Below, piece after piece: positions 34,634 through 44,424 of a DNA stretch of 64,000 bases. The position numbers were made by a program, and so were the translations under genes. The notes beneath the pieces were generated by a model that was given only the letters and a program-made list of their open reading frames with translations, was not told where the DNA came from and did not search any database. Position 1 is the stretch's first letter; each line of letters begins with the position of its first letter. Source of the DNA: Chryseobacterium sp. C-71 (GTDB taxonomy: Bacteria > Bacteroidota > Bacteroidia > Flavobacteriales > Weeksellaceae); NCBI RefSeq assembly GCF_020911865.1, contig NZ_CP087131.1, forward strand, positions 2,604,001 to 2,668,000, written 5' to 3'.

Positions 34634-36829
34634 TTATCTTGTAAATAACATTTCTCTATATTTCGTCATTGGCCAAAGTTCATCATCAACCATCATTTCA
34701 AGATCGTCTGATGCATCTCTGATTGCGTCAAATAATGGCTTTACTTTATTACAGTAATGTTCTGCCTGAGTTTGGCTTTCAGATACTGCTTTTGCGTTCG
34801 CTCTTGCTTCAAGAAGCTGTTCAACACCCAATTTGATTGTTGAGATATTTTCTGAAATATTGGTAATCAAACTTATTTGCTCTTTTGCCAATGTTTTGAA
34901 TTCTTTTTCTCCGAAAATATCTTTAAGACCTCTTACGTTTTCAATTAATCTGTTCTGATAATTTAAAGCGGAAGGAATGATGTGGTTTCTTGCAATGTCA
35001 CTCAAAACTCTTGCTTCGATATCAATAACTGTTGAATATTTTTCTAATTTGATTTCGTTTCTAGCTTCAACTTCTCTATGGTTGAAAATTCCGATTTCTT
35101 CATATAGATCAAGAAACTTTTGGTTCATTTCCTGCTTCAATGCTTCAGGAGTGGTTTTCCAGTTGTTTAATCCTCTTTTTTCAGCTTCTACAGCCCAGTC
35201 ATCAGAATATCCATCTCCTTCAAACATAATGTTTTTACACTGCTTGATGTATTCTCTCAAAACGTTGAAGATCGCTTCGTCTTTCTTAAGACCTGTTTCA
35301 ATTAAAGCATCAACTTCTTTTTTAAAATCGCTTAATTGCTTTGCTGCAATAGTGTTCATTACCGTCATAGATTCTGCGCAGTTTGCAGAAGAACCTACCG
35401 CTCTGATCTCAAATTTATTTCCTGTAAATGCAAAAGGAGAAGTTCTGTTTCTGTCAGTATTATCCAACAAGATTTCAGGAATTTTTCCAACAACATTTAG
35501 TTTTAAATCAGTTTTTTCGTCTGGTGAAAGTTTTCCTTCGGTTACTTTTTCAAGTTCTTCCAAAACTCTGAACAACTGGCTTCCGATAAATACAGAAATA
35601 ATTGCCGGTGGAGCTTCGTTTGCCCCCAATCTGTGATCGTTGCTTGCAGACGCGATACTTGCTCTTAAAAGATCTGCATATTCGTGAACTGCTTTAATGG
35701 TATTCACGAAGAATGTTAAGAACTGTAAGTTTTTCTTAGGGTTTTTTCCTGGGCTTAAAAGGTTTTCACCTGTATCAGTTGCTAAAGACCAGTTGTTATG
35801 CTTTCCGCTTCCGTTTACTCCTGCGAATGGTTTTTCGTGGAATAAAATATGGAAATGGTGTCTGTGAGCAATTCTTGCCATTACGTCCATCAACAATGAG
35901 TTGTGATCAACCGCAACGTTTACTTCTTCAAACATTGGTGCAAGCTCAAATTGGTTTGGAGCCACCTCGTTGTGTCTTGTTGTTACTGGGATACCCAATT
36001 TCATACATTCAACTTCCAATTCTTTCATGAAATTCATTACTCTTGTAGGAATTGAACCGAAATAATGGTCGTCTAATTGTTGCCCTTTTGCAGGAGAATG
36101 TCCCAATAAAGTTTTACCTGTTAAAACCAAATCCGGACGAGATTGATATAATGCTGAATCAACCAGAAAATATTCTTGCTCCCACCCTAAAGTAGGAGTT
36201 ACTTTTGTTACATTTTTGTCGAAATACTGCATTACGTTGGTTGCAGCTTCGTCTACGGCGTGCAAAGCTCTCAATAAAGGTGCTTTGTAATCTAAAGTTT
36301 CTCCTGTGTAAGAGATAAAAATTGAAGGGATACATAAAGTAGTTCCCATAATGAATGCAGGAGATGTAGGATCCCAAGCCGTGTAACCTCTTGCTTCAAA
36401 CGTGTTTCTGATACCGCCGTTAGGGAAAGAAGATGCATCTGGTTCTTGCTGAATCAATAAGTTTCCGCTGAATCTTTCAATTGCTCTACCACCTTCGATA
36501 GGTGTGAAGAATGAATCGTGCTTTTCTGCAGTACTTCCAGTTAATGGCTGAAACCAGTGCGTGTAGTGGGTAACACCTTTGCTCATTGCCCAATCTTTCA
36601 TAGCTACTGCTACCTGATCTGCAATTAATCTCTGGATTTTACTTCCTTTCTTAATAGCATCCATAATAGATTGGAATGCTTCTTTTGTTAAATATTCTCT
36701 CATGGTGTTTTCAGAGAATACATTTTCACAAAATAATTCTGATAATTTAGCAGGAATTTCTACCGAATTATCTTTTCTAAAGTCCTTGAATGGTAAAGTT
36801 TCTAAAGCTTTAAATCTTAAAGTTGACAT
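34634..36829 (-). CDS. glnN: Glutamine synthetase type III
   Basis: 731 residues from the ATG at 36829; the longer frame to 36853 overlaps a promoter-like motif. The large size and type III features identify GSIII: TRHNEVAPNQFELAP, the metal-binding GGIRNTFEARGYTAWD, FAGVNGSGKHNNWSL, and NDHRLGANEAPPAI. The enzyme makes glutamine from glutamate, ammonia and ATP, and it is the usual nitrogen-assimilation form in Bacteroidota. It stands alone with its own terminator. Confidence 0.96.
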   Translation of the reverse strand: MSTLRFKALETLPFKDFRKDNSVEIPAKLSELFCENVFSENTMREYLTKEAFQSIMDAIKKGSKIQRLIADQVAVAMKDWAMSKGVTHYTHWFQPLTGSTAEKHDSFFTPIEGGRAIERFSGNLLIQQEPDASSFPNGGIRNTFEARGYTAWDPTSPAFIMGTTLCIPSIFISYTGETLDYKAPLLRALHAVDEAATNVMQYFDKNVTKVTPTLGWEQEYFLVDSALYQSRPDLVLTGKTLLGHSPAKGQQLDDHYFGSIPTRVMNFMKELEVECMKLGIPVTTRHNEVAPNQFELAPMFEEVNVAVDHNSLLMDVMARIAHRHHFHILFHEKPFAGVNGSGKHNNWSLATDTGENLLSPGKNPKKNLQFLTFFVNTIKAVHEYADLLRASIASASNDHRLGANEAPPAIISVFIGSQLFRVLEELEKVTEGKLSPDEKTDLKLNVVGKIPEILLDNTDRNRTSPFAFTGNKFEIRAVGSSANCAESMTVMNTIAAKQLSDFKKEVDALIETGLKKDEAIFNVLREYIKQCKNIMFEGDGYSDDWAVEAEKRGLNNWKTTPEALKQEMNQKFLDLYEEIGIFNHREVEARNEIKLEKYSTVIDIEARVLSDIARNHIIPSALNYQNRLIENVRGLKDIFGEKEFKTLAKEQISLITNISENISTIKLGVEQLLEARANAKAVSESQTQAEHYCNKVKPLFDAIRDASDDLEMMVDDELWPMTKYREMLFTR

Positions 36830-36850
36830 ATAGTGTTGAATTTTATGTGG

Positions 36851-36858
36851 CAAATTTA
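36851..36858 (-). promoter_or_regulatory. Putative -7 element of glnN
   Basis: TAAATTTG on the minus strand, 21 bases upstream of the ATG at 36829. It overlaps the alternative start at 36853 and so argues for the shorter protein. No clear -33 TTTG is seen. Confidence 0.45.
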
Positions 36859-37142
36859 CAAAAAAAATGAATTGAAAATAAATTACCCTAATTTTTTTAG
36901 ACTATTTTATTGTTTGTTTTGATTTAAATCTCAATTGACCCCTGTTTTAATATGGGGGTGTTTTAAATGAAATTAATTTTTAGTTTAAATAGAATTAATA
37001 TGAGTGCAGATAGATATTTTTTCTCTTGAAATAGGATTTAATATTAAGTTTAAACATTTTGAGAGTAACAATTTTCCTGAACTCCTCTAAAAACAAGCTT
37101 ATGATGCTAAAGAATTCTTATTTTTGAATAAATCAAAACCCG

Positions 37143-39647
37143 ATGATAAAAAAAATCACCCTAATTATTTCTTGCCTGTTCTTGCAGATGCTTTTTTCTC
37201 AAAAATCAGATCCTATATATTATGATAAAGATTGGGAAGTCACAACAAAAGCAAATGCTTCTTTTTATCGACTAATGCCTTTGAAACAAATTGGTGAATT
37301 GGTTTTGCTTCAGGATTTTTATATCAACGGAACTCAACAGTTTGAAGGCTACACTTTGAAGACTAATGAAAATGCATACGTTGGCGATATTATTTGGTAC
37401 GACGAAAATGGAAATGATGAAAATTTTAAACAATATCGAAACGATACAAAAAACCTTACCTTATTATATTATCATCCGAATGGGAAAGTCAGAAAAAAGG
37501 TTCAGTATAAAAATGGGGTAAAAGATGGTGAAGCTATAATCTATAGTACAGACGGAGCTGTTTTAATGAAAGGAATTTACGCAAAAGGAAAACCTGAAAA
37601 CGGAAGTTTTGAAAAAGTGAAAAACAATGAAGACTATGATTATAATGAAAAGGTTGAAGAAATTTCTATGTCTGAAACCGGAAATCACCATCATGAAGAG
37701 GGTGTTGAAGTTCCACCACCGCCTCCGGTTCCATTAAAAACAGCTGAAGCAGCTCCGCAAACCGTTGAGCTTTTGGAGCCTATGGATGAAGAAAATGTTT
37801 CAAAAAAAATAAAAAACAGAAAAACAGTTACTGAAAAAATATTTTGGGTAAACTCTAAACAACTCGCTCAGGAAACAGTTTTTGCCATTGATAGAGGTTA
37901 TTTTAAATCTATCGAACGGAAAAATTACGACAAGTCAGGAAAATTAATTCAATTTTTGAATGAAGCCAACTTTTATGATTACGGAAGTGATATTACATAT
38001 GGATTGGATTATGAGTATTATCTCCAAAATAATTTTGCAACGGAAGTTAAAACCATTATAAAATATGTTGGTAAATTAAGATCAGGGAAGAATTTGTTAT
38101 ATTTTCCAAACGGAAAAATAGCAACAGAAACTTTGTATAAAGAAGGCTGGAAAGATGGAGAAGAAATTGCTTACACCGAAGATGGAAAAATAAAAAGCAA
38201 AAGAATTTATAAAAAAGATGAGCCTTTCCAAGGGAATTTTGATGAAAATGTAGCTGCGTTTGTGGTGAATTTAAATTATGTAAATGGTGTAAAAGAAGGT
38301 GAAGCGATTGCTGTAGATGAAGGAAAACAAATTGTTGCTAAAGGTGTTTACAAAAACGGAAAACCTTTTAACGGAACTTTTATTGAAAAAATACAAGACA
38401 ATTCTGATGATTACGAATTGATCAATGTTGAAAACTTCATGAAAAACGGTTTGCAGAAAGTTTTCGGTTATAAATTGGAAAATTTAGAAAAAACTTATAC
38501 TTCTAAAGATGGAAAGTTGGATGGATTAACAACTTTCTATGATGATGGTAAAGTGGCAGGAACTTTAGAATATAAAAGCGACGAACCTTATAACGGGACT
38601 TTGGTTGATGAAGAAAAAATAACAGTTTACAAAAATGGAAAAATCACTGAAGAAACTTTTTTTGAAGAACAATATAATAAGGATAGAATTCAAAAACAAA
38701 AAATCTACGAAAACGGAATTTTAGCAAAAATCAAAGATTATTCTTTTGCGATTTCAGAAAAACCCCAAAATTTTTACGAAGGCATTTTAAAGAACGGAAA
38801 ACCTTTTTCCGGATATTTTGAAACTGAAGATGATCGTGAATTTAAGCATGTTAATTATTTTGAAAACGGAATTCTAAAATTTCAATATTCAAATGATTAT
38901 CTGAAAAACATGGACAATTTCAGACATCAGAATTACAATATCAAATCCACCTACAAAGACGGAAAAATATACGATGGCGTTGAGTATGTTTTAAAAGAAA
39001 AACAATTCATCTCAAGATATTGGAAAAATGGAGTCTTGAAAAGTTTCGACTGGGATTTGTTTGCGATGCATTATTTCAACAGAATTCATTTTGAACTGAA
39101 AAATAATACGATTGAAATCAGCGATATGCAGGCAAACAGAAGGGCTGAAATTAAAATTGACCAATCTAAAAATACGTTTAATAAACAGCTTTCTATCGAT
39201 GGGAAAATAGTTGACGGTACGAGAAAAGATCATTTAGAGTCAAAATATAAAGAAGGTATCATTATTTATCACGAGAAAGAAGGCAAAATTATTTCAACTA
39301 CTGTAAACCCAATGGATGAATCGATGAAGCCAACTGAAGGAACTGAATTGTTTTATAAAGTTTATATGATGGTCAAAGAGACTTCAGGTCTTCAAGAAAA
39401 TTTCAGTATGCTGGCAGAAAAAATTTCGGGCGACAAATTGATTGAAGAAACCGACGAAAACCGCATTGTTACTGGAATTCAAATTGATTCTGAAGGAAAA
39501 CCAAAAGATGGAATTCTCATTACTCCTGCTCAAAACAATACTTATACTTTGCAATTATATGTAAGTCGAAAGTTGATTAAAACGATAGAGAAAGTTAGTT
39601 TCAGCAAAATAGAAGATGAAATAAAAAAGCTGGAAAAGTTGGATTGA
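37143..39647 (+). CDS. Secreted MORN/YwqK-type repeat protein
   Basis: 834 residues with a signal peptide (KKITLIISCLFLQMLFS). It is built of many short repeats of the form YxNGKxxxExxYKDGxxxGExxxY, as in YHPNGKVRKKVQYKNGVKDG and FPNGKIATETLYKEGWKDG. These MORN-like or YwqK-like repeats form a beta-solenoid. A His/Glu/Pro-rich linker lies near residues 180-205. No enzyme domain is visible. A TATTTTTG motif at 37119-37126 could be the -7 element. Similar proteins are often named YwqK-family antitoxin, but an antitoxin role is not supported here because no toxin gene is adjacent. Confidence 0.72.
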   Translation: MIKKITLIISCLFLQMLFSQKSDPIYYDKDWEVTTKANASFYRLMPLKQIGELVLLQDFYINGTQQFEGYTLKTNENAYVGDIIWYDENGNDENFKQYRNDTKNLTLLYYHPNGKVRKKVQYKNGVKDGEAIIYSTDGAVLMKGIYAKGKPENGSFEKVKNNEDYDYNEKVEEISMSETGNHHHEEGVEVPPPPPVPLKTAEAAPQTVELLEPMDEENVSKKIKNRKTVTEKIFWVNSKQLAQETVFAIDRGYFKSIERKNYDKSGKLIQFLNEANFYDYGSDITYGLDYEYYLQNNFATEVKTIIKYVGKLRSGKNLLYFPNGKIATETLYKEGWKDGEEIAYTEDGKIKSKRIYKKDEPFQGNFDENVAAFVVNLNYVNGVKEGEAIAVDEGKQIVAKGVYKNGKPFNGTFIEKIQDNSDDYELINVENFMKNGLQKVFGYKLENLEKTYTSKDGKLDGLTTFYDDGKVAGTLEYKSDEPYNGTLVDEEKITVYKNGKITEETFFEEQYNKDRIQKQKIYENGILAKIKDYSFAISEKPQNFYEGILKNGKPFSGYFETEDDREFKHVNYFENGILKFQYSNDYLKNMDNFRHQNYNIKSTYKDGKIYDGVEYVLKEKQFISRYWKNGVLKSFDWDLFAMHYFNRIHFELKNNTIEISDMQANRRAEIKIDQSKNTFNKQLSIDGKIVDGTRKDHLESKYKEGIIIYHEKEGKIISTTVNPMDESMKPTEGTELFYKVYMMVKETSGLQENFSMLAEKISGDKLIEETDENRIVTGIQIDSEGKPKDGILITPAQNNTYTLQLYVSRKLIKTIEKVSFSKIEDEIKKLEKLD

Positions 39648-39825
39648 GATGTGATTTTTAAATATGAATAAAACTTATTCCAGTTTTCTTTTTAATTATG
39701 GTCGTAAATATTAATTTTAAAAAGTTTAAAAATTCAATTTAAAAGATAATCGTTTGGTTTAAAGCGATTTAAAATATTAAATATATTTTTCGTAACTTAG
39801 CAGACTTTTTATAAAAATTTAATAT

Positions 39826-41517
39826 ATGACAAATTCTAGAGCAAGAGAAACCACCGAGGCAATTGAAAGACTATACATTTCTATGAGACATCTGTTTTAT
39901 AGAGGTTTTTTCAAGCCAAGCGGAGTTTCCGGAGAGAGCATTAGAAGTTTGTTAAAAACGATCAATCCCGAAATTTACGGTACCATGAGCGTTCCAAGCA
40001 AGTTGGAGCTTGATGGTTTGATGTATGTTTTAGACAGACTTCCGGAAGGAATAGAAGAATGCGCTTTCATTCATCTTACATCAGACGAAGGTTTTGATAA
40101 AGGGAGTTTTGAGCCGATCGTTCCGAAAAAGAGAAGAAGAAACTGTTACCGAATAGACGAACATCAGATGAATATCGAGGTTCTTTTGGGACGTTCAGAA
40201 ATCTATGATATTCTTACGCATTTAACGTTCTTATTTATAGAAGCCGATAAAATCCGTAATCTCGCATTTATTCAGGATGAAAACTGGAAGCCGACAAGAG
40301 CTTTCAAAATCATCGAAGAAGTGGTGAAAGGCGAAAAAAAATTCAGCAGAAGAGAAAAAGAAGTCGCATTGATTCACCTTTCTTCTTTAATAGGAAGAAC
40401 TTTCGATGAAACTTTAAATGCATACAATACTTTCGGTGACGATGAAAATCCGGACAGATTATTCAAGATCATTTACCATTTAGGAAAAGTGAGTCTCGAA
40501 GACGCTAAACAAAGCCGTGAGCGCGAAATTTATTTCAGTGCAATTTTAAAGGAAAGAGTTGGTCATCATTACTTCGGTGAAAAATGGGCTCACAAAGTGA
40601 AAGAAGTTTTATTTGAAAATGATCTTCACATGCGTCCGTTACACATTATTTCGGCAAATATGCATTCTGTGAAAAATATGCTGTACGGAAATGATGCTTT
40701 AAAGAAAAAAGACACCAAAGACGTTGATTACAAGCTCTATGGCGAGATTTCAGATAAAAAAGATCTTCGTGACAAAGTTTCAAAATACGCTTTGGAAGAA
40801 GGTTTAGTTTACATCAATGACAAAAGCGGAAGTAATATAGACGTTCAGATTATCGATTTAAGCAAGACAAATCTTAAAAACACTCCTTTCGGTCACTTAA
40901 AATATGACGGAGACGATGTCATTATGGTTTTCGATTATGCATTTGGCGAACAGGCTTTTGAGGTAATGGACGAATTACTAAGACCTTTTGAGCAGAAAGG
41001 TGAAGTTTATATGATGAAGGTAAAATCTGTTTCCATTATGGGTAAAGCAGGAATTCTTGCCGGTGGGAAAGGTGACATTATGATCCCAACTTCCCACATC
41101 TTTGAAGGAACGGCAGATAATTATCCTTTTGAAAACGCTTTAAAGCTTGATGATTTTAAAGATGATGAATTGAAAGCTTTCGAAGGACCGATGATTACAG
41201 TTTTAGGAACTTCACTTCAGAACAGAGACATTCTTCAATATTTTATGAATACTTCATGGAAGGCTATTGGACTTGAAATGGAAGGTGCGCATTACCAAAA
41301 AGCAATTCAGGTCGCATCAAAAATCAGGCATCATATTGCGCCCGATCTTTTTGTAAGTTATGCCTATTATGCTTCAGATAATCCTTTGGAAACGGGAGCT
41401 ACACTATCTTCTGGCGGTTTAGGATTGACAGGTGTGAAACCGACCTATCTGATTACTTTAAGAATTCTTGAAAAAATCTTACAAAGCGGAAAGAAAGAAA
41501 TTTCTTCTAAGAAATAA
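39826..41517 (+). CDS. DUF6909-like cytoplasmic protein
   Basis: 563 residues, no signal peptide or membrane segment. The closest family I can name is DUF6909 of Bacteroidota. The N-terminal half is helical (AIERLYISMRHLFYRGFFK, SREREIYFSAILKERVGHHYFGEKW). The C-terminal 220 residues look like a nucleoside-phosphorylase fold: VIMVFDYAFGEQAFEVMDELL, the Gly-rich GKAGILAGGKGDIMIP, and GLEMEGAHYQKAI, which resembles the MEGA-type substrate motif of phosphorylases. Enzyme activity is inference. It has its own terminator. Confidence 0.6.
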   Translation: MTNSRARETTEAIERLYISMRHLFYRGFFKPSGVSGESIRSLLKTINPEIYGTMSVPSKLELDGLMYVLDRLPEGIEECAFIHLTSDEGFDKGSFEPIVPKKRRRNCYRIDEHQMNIEVLLGRSEIYDILTHLTFLFIEADKIRNLAFIQDENWKPTRAFKIIEEVVKGEKKFSRREKEVALIHLSSLIGRTFDETLNAYNTFGDDENPDRLFKIIYHLGKVSLEDAKQSREREIYFSAILKERVGHHYFGEKWAHKVKEVLFENDLHMRPLHIISANMHSVKNMLYGNDALKKKDTKDVDYKLYGEISDKKDLRDKVSKYALEEGLVYINDKSGSNIDVQIIDLSKTNLKNTPFGHLKYDGDDVIMVFDYAFGEQAFEVMDELLRPFEQKGEVYMMKVKSVSIMGKAGILAGGKGDIMIPTSHIFEGTADNYPFENALKLDDFKDDELKAFEGPMITVLGTSLQNRDILQYFMNTSWKAIGLEMEGAHYQKAIQVASKIRHHIAPDLFVSYAYYASDNPLETGATLSSGGLGLTGVKPTYLITLRILEKILQSGKKEISSKK

Positions 41518-41545
41518 TTCTGATTACTCAGAATACATTTAATTC

Positions 41546-41579
41546 TTCAAGGTTTTGGAAACCTTGGAGGATTTTTTTT
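41546..41579 (+). terminator. Terminator after the DUF6909-like gene
   Basis: Hairpin with CAAGGTTT and AAACCTTG arms and a TGG loop, followed by eight T residues, 29 bases after the stop. Confidence 0.85.
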
Positions 41580-41595
41580 AGATTTTAGTCGTATC

Positions 41596-41628
41596 AACCT
41601 TGTCAAGGTTTTAAACCTTGACAAGGTT
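41596..41628. repeat. 33-bp near-perfect palindromic repeat
   Basis: Arms AACCTTGTCAAGGTTT and its exact complement around one T. Each arm itself contains CCTTG/CAAGG, so the unit has nested symmetry. It lacks a T run and lies between the terminator and the DinB gene. It looks like a dispersed intergenic repeat. Confidence 0.7.
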
Positions 41629-41767
41629 ACTTAGAATAGATGATATCGTTTCATTCGTGAATTCGTGGCATTACATTTTTGGTTATTTAAAAAAAAATCT
41701 GCGAAAATCTGCGTGGTCTGTGGGAAACTCAAAAAATATTATCTTTAAACTTATTAAAACTAAAGAA

Positions 41768-42250
41768 ATGAGCACACCCTCACAGTTAGCCAAAAGATTC
41801 CGTGAAGTTTTATTGGATGGAAGATGGATTGCCAATACCAATTTTAAAGATCAGCTTTCAGATGTCACTTGGGAGCAAGCAACAACGAAAATTGCTGATG
41901 TAAACACTATCGCAATGCTCACATTTCACATTGATTATTACATCGCAGGAATTCTCAATGTTTTTGAAGGTGGTGATCTGGAAATTAAAGATCAATTCAG
42001 CTTCGATCTTCCTCCGATTGGATCTCAGGAGCAATGGGAAGTGCTTTTAAATAAATTGTTGAACGATTCTGAAAAGTTTGCAACATTATTAGAAGAGATG
42101 CCCGATTCTAAAATGAATGAAGTTTTCGTAGATGAAAAATACGGAACGTATCTAAGGAATATTGACGGAATGATTGAACACGCTTATTATCATTTGGGGC
42201 AGATTGCTTTGATTAAAAAAATGATTTTGTTTAAATTTAAACACGAATAA
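41768..42250 (+). CDS. DinB-like (DUF664/DUF1572-type) protein
   Basis: 160 residues from the ATG at 41768. An upstream frame extension covers intergenic repeat sequence and is not protein-like. The four-helix-bundle DinB pattern is seen in FREVLLDGRWIANTNF, a first metal His in MLTFHIDYYIAGIL and a second pair in MIEHAYYHLGQIALIK. DinB/YfiT proteins bind divalent metal and include thiol transferases and hydrolases; the substrate here is unknown. Flanking intergenic regions on both sides contain CTGCG/CTGTG-rich dispersed sequences. Confidence 0.78.
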   Translation: MSTPSQLAKRFREVLLDGRWIANTNFKDQLSDVTWEQATTKIADVNTIAMLTFHIDYYIAGILNVFEGGDLEIKDQFSFDLPPIGSQEQWEVLLNKLLNDSEKFATLLEEMPDSKMNEVFVDEKYGTYLRNIDGMIEHAYYHLGQIALIKKMILFKFKHE

Positions 42251-42269
42251 AACTAAGGTTTTTCACGGA

Positions 42270-42385
42270 TCACTAACTATTGGTGTTGTCCGTGGTTAAG
42301 AAATCTCCCACAGATCTCGCAGATGTTCACAGATTTTTATGCGTAATCATCTGTGCTAATCCGTGTGATCTGCGGAAAAAAAAAT
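42270..42385. repeat. Intergenic dispersed repeat-like sequence
   Basis: Several copies of short words such as CACAGAT, CTGTG and CGCAGAT occur in both orientations here and again at 41690-41730. No reading frame of protein-like composition is present. I take it as degenerate intergenic repeat DNA. Confidence 0.4.
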
Positions 42386-42462
42386 TCACCAAATCTTTAA
42401 TAGAAAATTTAACCTCATCCCTATTAAACAATCAAAAGATACAACCAAGCTTGAATATCACA

Positions 42463-42494
42463 TTTGAGCCTCTTTCAAAATTTACTTACCTTTA
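42463..42494 (+). promoter_or_regulatory. Putative promoter of the M1 peptidase gene
   Basis: TTTG (42463-42466) and TACCTTTA (42487-42494, one mismatch to TAnnTTTG) with a 20-base spacer, ending 18 bases before the ATG. Confidence 0.45.
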
Positions 42495-42512
42495 AAAAAA
42501 AATAAATCTTCA

Positions 42513-44354
42513 ATGAAAAAATCGTTTGCAATACTCTTTGCTTTGATCCTTTCACAATTTCAGGCGCAGCAGAATGCCTATTATCAGCAGGCTGCCCAAT
42601 ATAAGATGGATATTGATGTCAATGCAGAAAAATTTACCTACGAAGGAAATCAGACTCTTAATTATTCCAATAACTCTCCCGACGAACTTAATGTCGTGTA
42701 TTTCCATTTGTACTGGAACGCTTTTAAACCCAATTCAATGATGGATCAGAGAGTTGCCGGACAGGGAAAAAATGGAGATTCAAGATTGCAGAAAGACGGC
42801 GTTTCAAGATTGGCATCGATTCCGAAAGATCAGGAAGGCGCTCAAAATATCCACTGGATCAAACAAAACGGAAAGAATCTGAAGTTTGAAATTCAGGAAA
42901 CAGTGATGAAGGTTTATTTAAATGAATCTTTAAAACCCAATTCAAAAACCACTTTCACAATGGAGTGGGATGCCGTAATTCCTCAACAAATTAGAAGAAG
43001 CGGAAGAAACAACCGTGAAGGCGTTGATATGACGATGTCTCAATGGTATCCGAAAATTGCAGAATACGATTATGACGGATGGGCAACTTTCGATTATGTA
43101 GGAAGAGAATTTCATGCTCCGTTTGCAGATTTTGATGTAACCATTAAAATCAACAAAGATTATGTAATAGGAGCGGGCGGAACGCTTTTGAATCCTACCG
43201 AAGTAAAAGGCTACGATACCTCAGCAAAAATTAAAGCCGATAAAAATAAAGCGAGCTGGAAATGGACTGCCAAAAATATGCTCGACTTTGCTTGGGCGGC
43301 AGACAAAGATTATTCGGTAGAAAGTTTTGATGTTCCGCAAGGTCCGAAAGTGTTTTTTGTATATCAGAAAAATGACAAAACCAAAGCATGGGGTGAAGCG
43401 CAGCCTTACGTGACGAAGTATTTCCAGATTATGAATTCCCGTTTTGGGAAATATGCTTATCCTTCTTATGCTTTCATTCAAGGTGGTGACGGCGGTATGG
43501 AATACGGAATGTGTACGATGATTTTAGGTGAAGCAAAAAATCTTGAAGATTTAATGGGGCTAATGGTTCACGAAGGTTCGCACTCTTGGTATCAGCAGAT
43601 GCTGGCAACCAATGAACCTCTGAGACCATGGATGGATGAAGGCTTTACAAGCTATGCAGAAAGCATTGTGATGCATCAGCTTTTCCCACCAAAAGATGAA
43701 AGACCGAATCCTTTTGTTGATAAAATAAATGCATACAGAGGAATTGTACAAAAAGGAATTGAAGAGCCTGCAGTTTGGCTCGGTGACCACCACGACAATG
43801 GCACTGCGTACAGTTTTGCAAGTTATGTGAAAGGTGAATTGTATCTGGTGCAGTTAGGCTACATCGTTGGTGAGCAGAATTTAGAAAAAATCATGACCGA
43901 ATATTTCAAAGAGTGGAGCATGAAACATCCTACCGACAGAGATTTCCTGCATATTGCACAGAAAGTTTCGGGGATGGATCTGAAGTGGTTTCATCATTAC
44001 TGGATCAACACCACAAAAACCATCGATTACGGAATTAAAGACATACAATACGACACAAAATCGACTACGATAACGTTGCTGAACAACGGTCAGGTTCCTA
44101 TGCCTATTGATTTTTCTGTAATGACGACAGATAAGAAAATCATTACCTACTACATTCCGATGAACATGACCCATACCTGGAAACAGACAGACGGCTACGG
44201 TGATTTTACCACAGAAAAATACTGGCCGTGGACGCAGAAAGAATATACCCTTACGATTCCTTACACAAAATCTCAATTGTCGCTTTTAGGCATAGATTTC
44301 AGCCAGAGAATGGCGGATGTAAATCCTGAAAACAATTTTGTTGAAGTGAAATAG
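42513..44354 (+). CDS. Exported M1-family zinc metallopeptidase
   Basis: 613 residues with a signal peptide (KKSFAILFALILSQFQA). The N-terminal domain has the beta-sandwich expected for M1 enzymes. The catalytic site is HEGSH (His353, Glu354, His357), with the third zinc ligand Glu376 in DEGFTSYAE, giving HExxH-x18-E exactly. The exopeptidase motif is seen as GGDGGMEYGMCTM, similar to the GxMEN loop but with Tyr-Gly in place of Asn. It probably acts as an aminopeptidase in the periplasm. It is monocistronic with a clear terminator. Confidence 0.93.
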   Translation: MKKSFAILFALILSQFQAQQNAYYQQAAQYKMDIDVNAEKFTYEGNQTLNYSNNSPDELNVVYFHLYWNAFKPNSMMDQRVAGQGKNGDSRLQKDGVSRLASIPKDQEGAQNIHWIKQNGKNLKFEIQETVMKVYLNESLKPNSKTTFTMEWDAVIPQQIRRSGRNNREGVDMTMSQWYPKIAEYDYDGWATFDYVGREFHAPFADFDVTIKINKDYVIGAGGTLLNPTEVKGYDTSAKIKADKNKASWKWTAKNMLDFAWAADKDYSVESFDVPQGPKVFFVYQKNDKTKAWGEAQPYVTKYFQIMNSRFGKYAYPSYAFIQGGDGGMEYGMCTMILGEAKNLEDLMGLMVHEGSHSWYQQMLATNEPLRPWMDEGFTSYAESIVMHQLFPPKDERPNPFVDKINAYRGIVQKGIEEPAVWLGDHHDNGTAYSFASYVKGELYLVQLGYIVGEQNLEKIMTEYFKEWSMKHPTDRDFLHIAQKVSGMDLKWFHHYWINTTKTIDYGIKDIQYDTKSTTITLLNNGQVPMPIDFSVMTTDKKIITYYIPMNMTHTWKQTDGYGDFTTEKYWPWTQKEYTLTIPYTKSQLSLLGIDFSQRMADVNPENNFVEVK

Positions 44355-44373
44355 TTGAATTTAAATACATAAA

Positions 44374-44410
44374 TAATCCCCGAAGAGTTTTTCTTTGGGG
44401 ATTTTGTTTT
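44374..44410 (+). terminator. Terminator of the M1 peptidase gene
   Basis: Hairpin AATCCCCGAAGA...TCTTTGGGGATT followed by TTGTTTT, 19 bases after the stop. Confidence 0.88.
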
Positions 44411-44424
44411 GTATCAATGAAAAC

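Noticed and set aside
37143-39647. Antitoxin function for the YwqK/MORN-repeat protein
   Set aside because: The protein is secreted, very long and has no toxin gene next to it; the common name reflects repeat similarity only.
41618-41767. Upstream extension of the DinB-like gene by 50 codons
   Set aside because: The extra residues come from palindromic and CTGCG-rich intergenic repeat sequence, and the DinB fold starts at the ATG at 41768.
42270-42385. Possible CRISPR-like array of short repeats
   Set aside because: Repeat words are short, irregularly spaced and in both orientations, with no constant repeat and spacer lengths and no cas genes.
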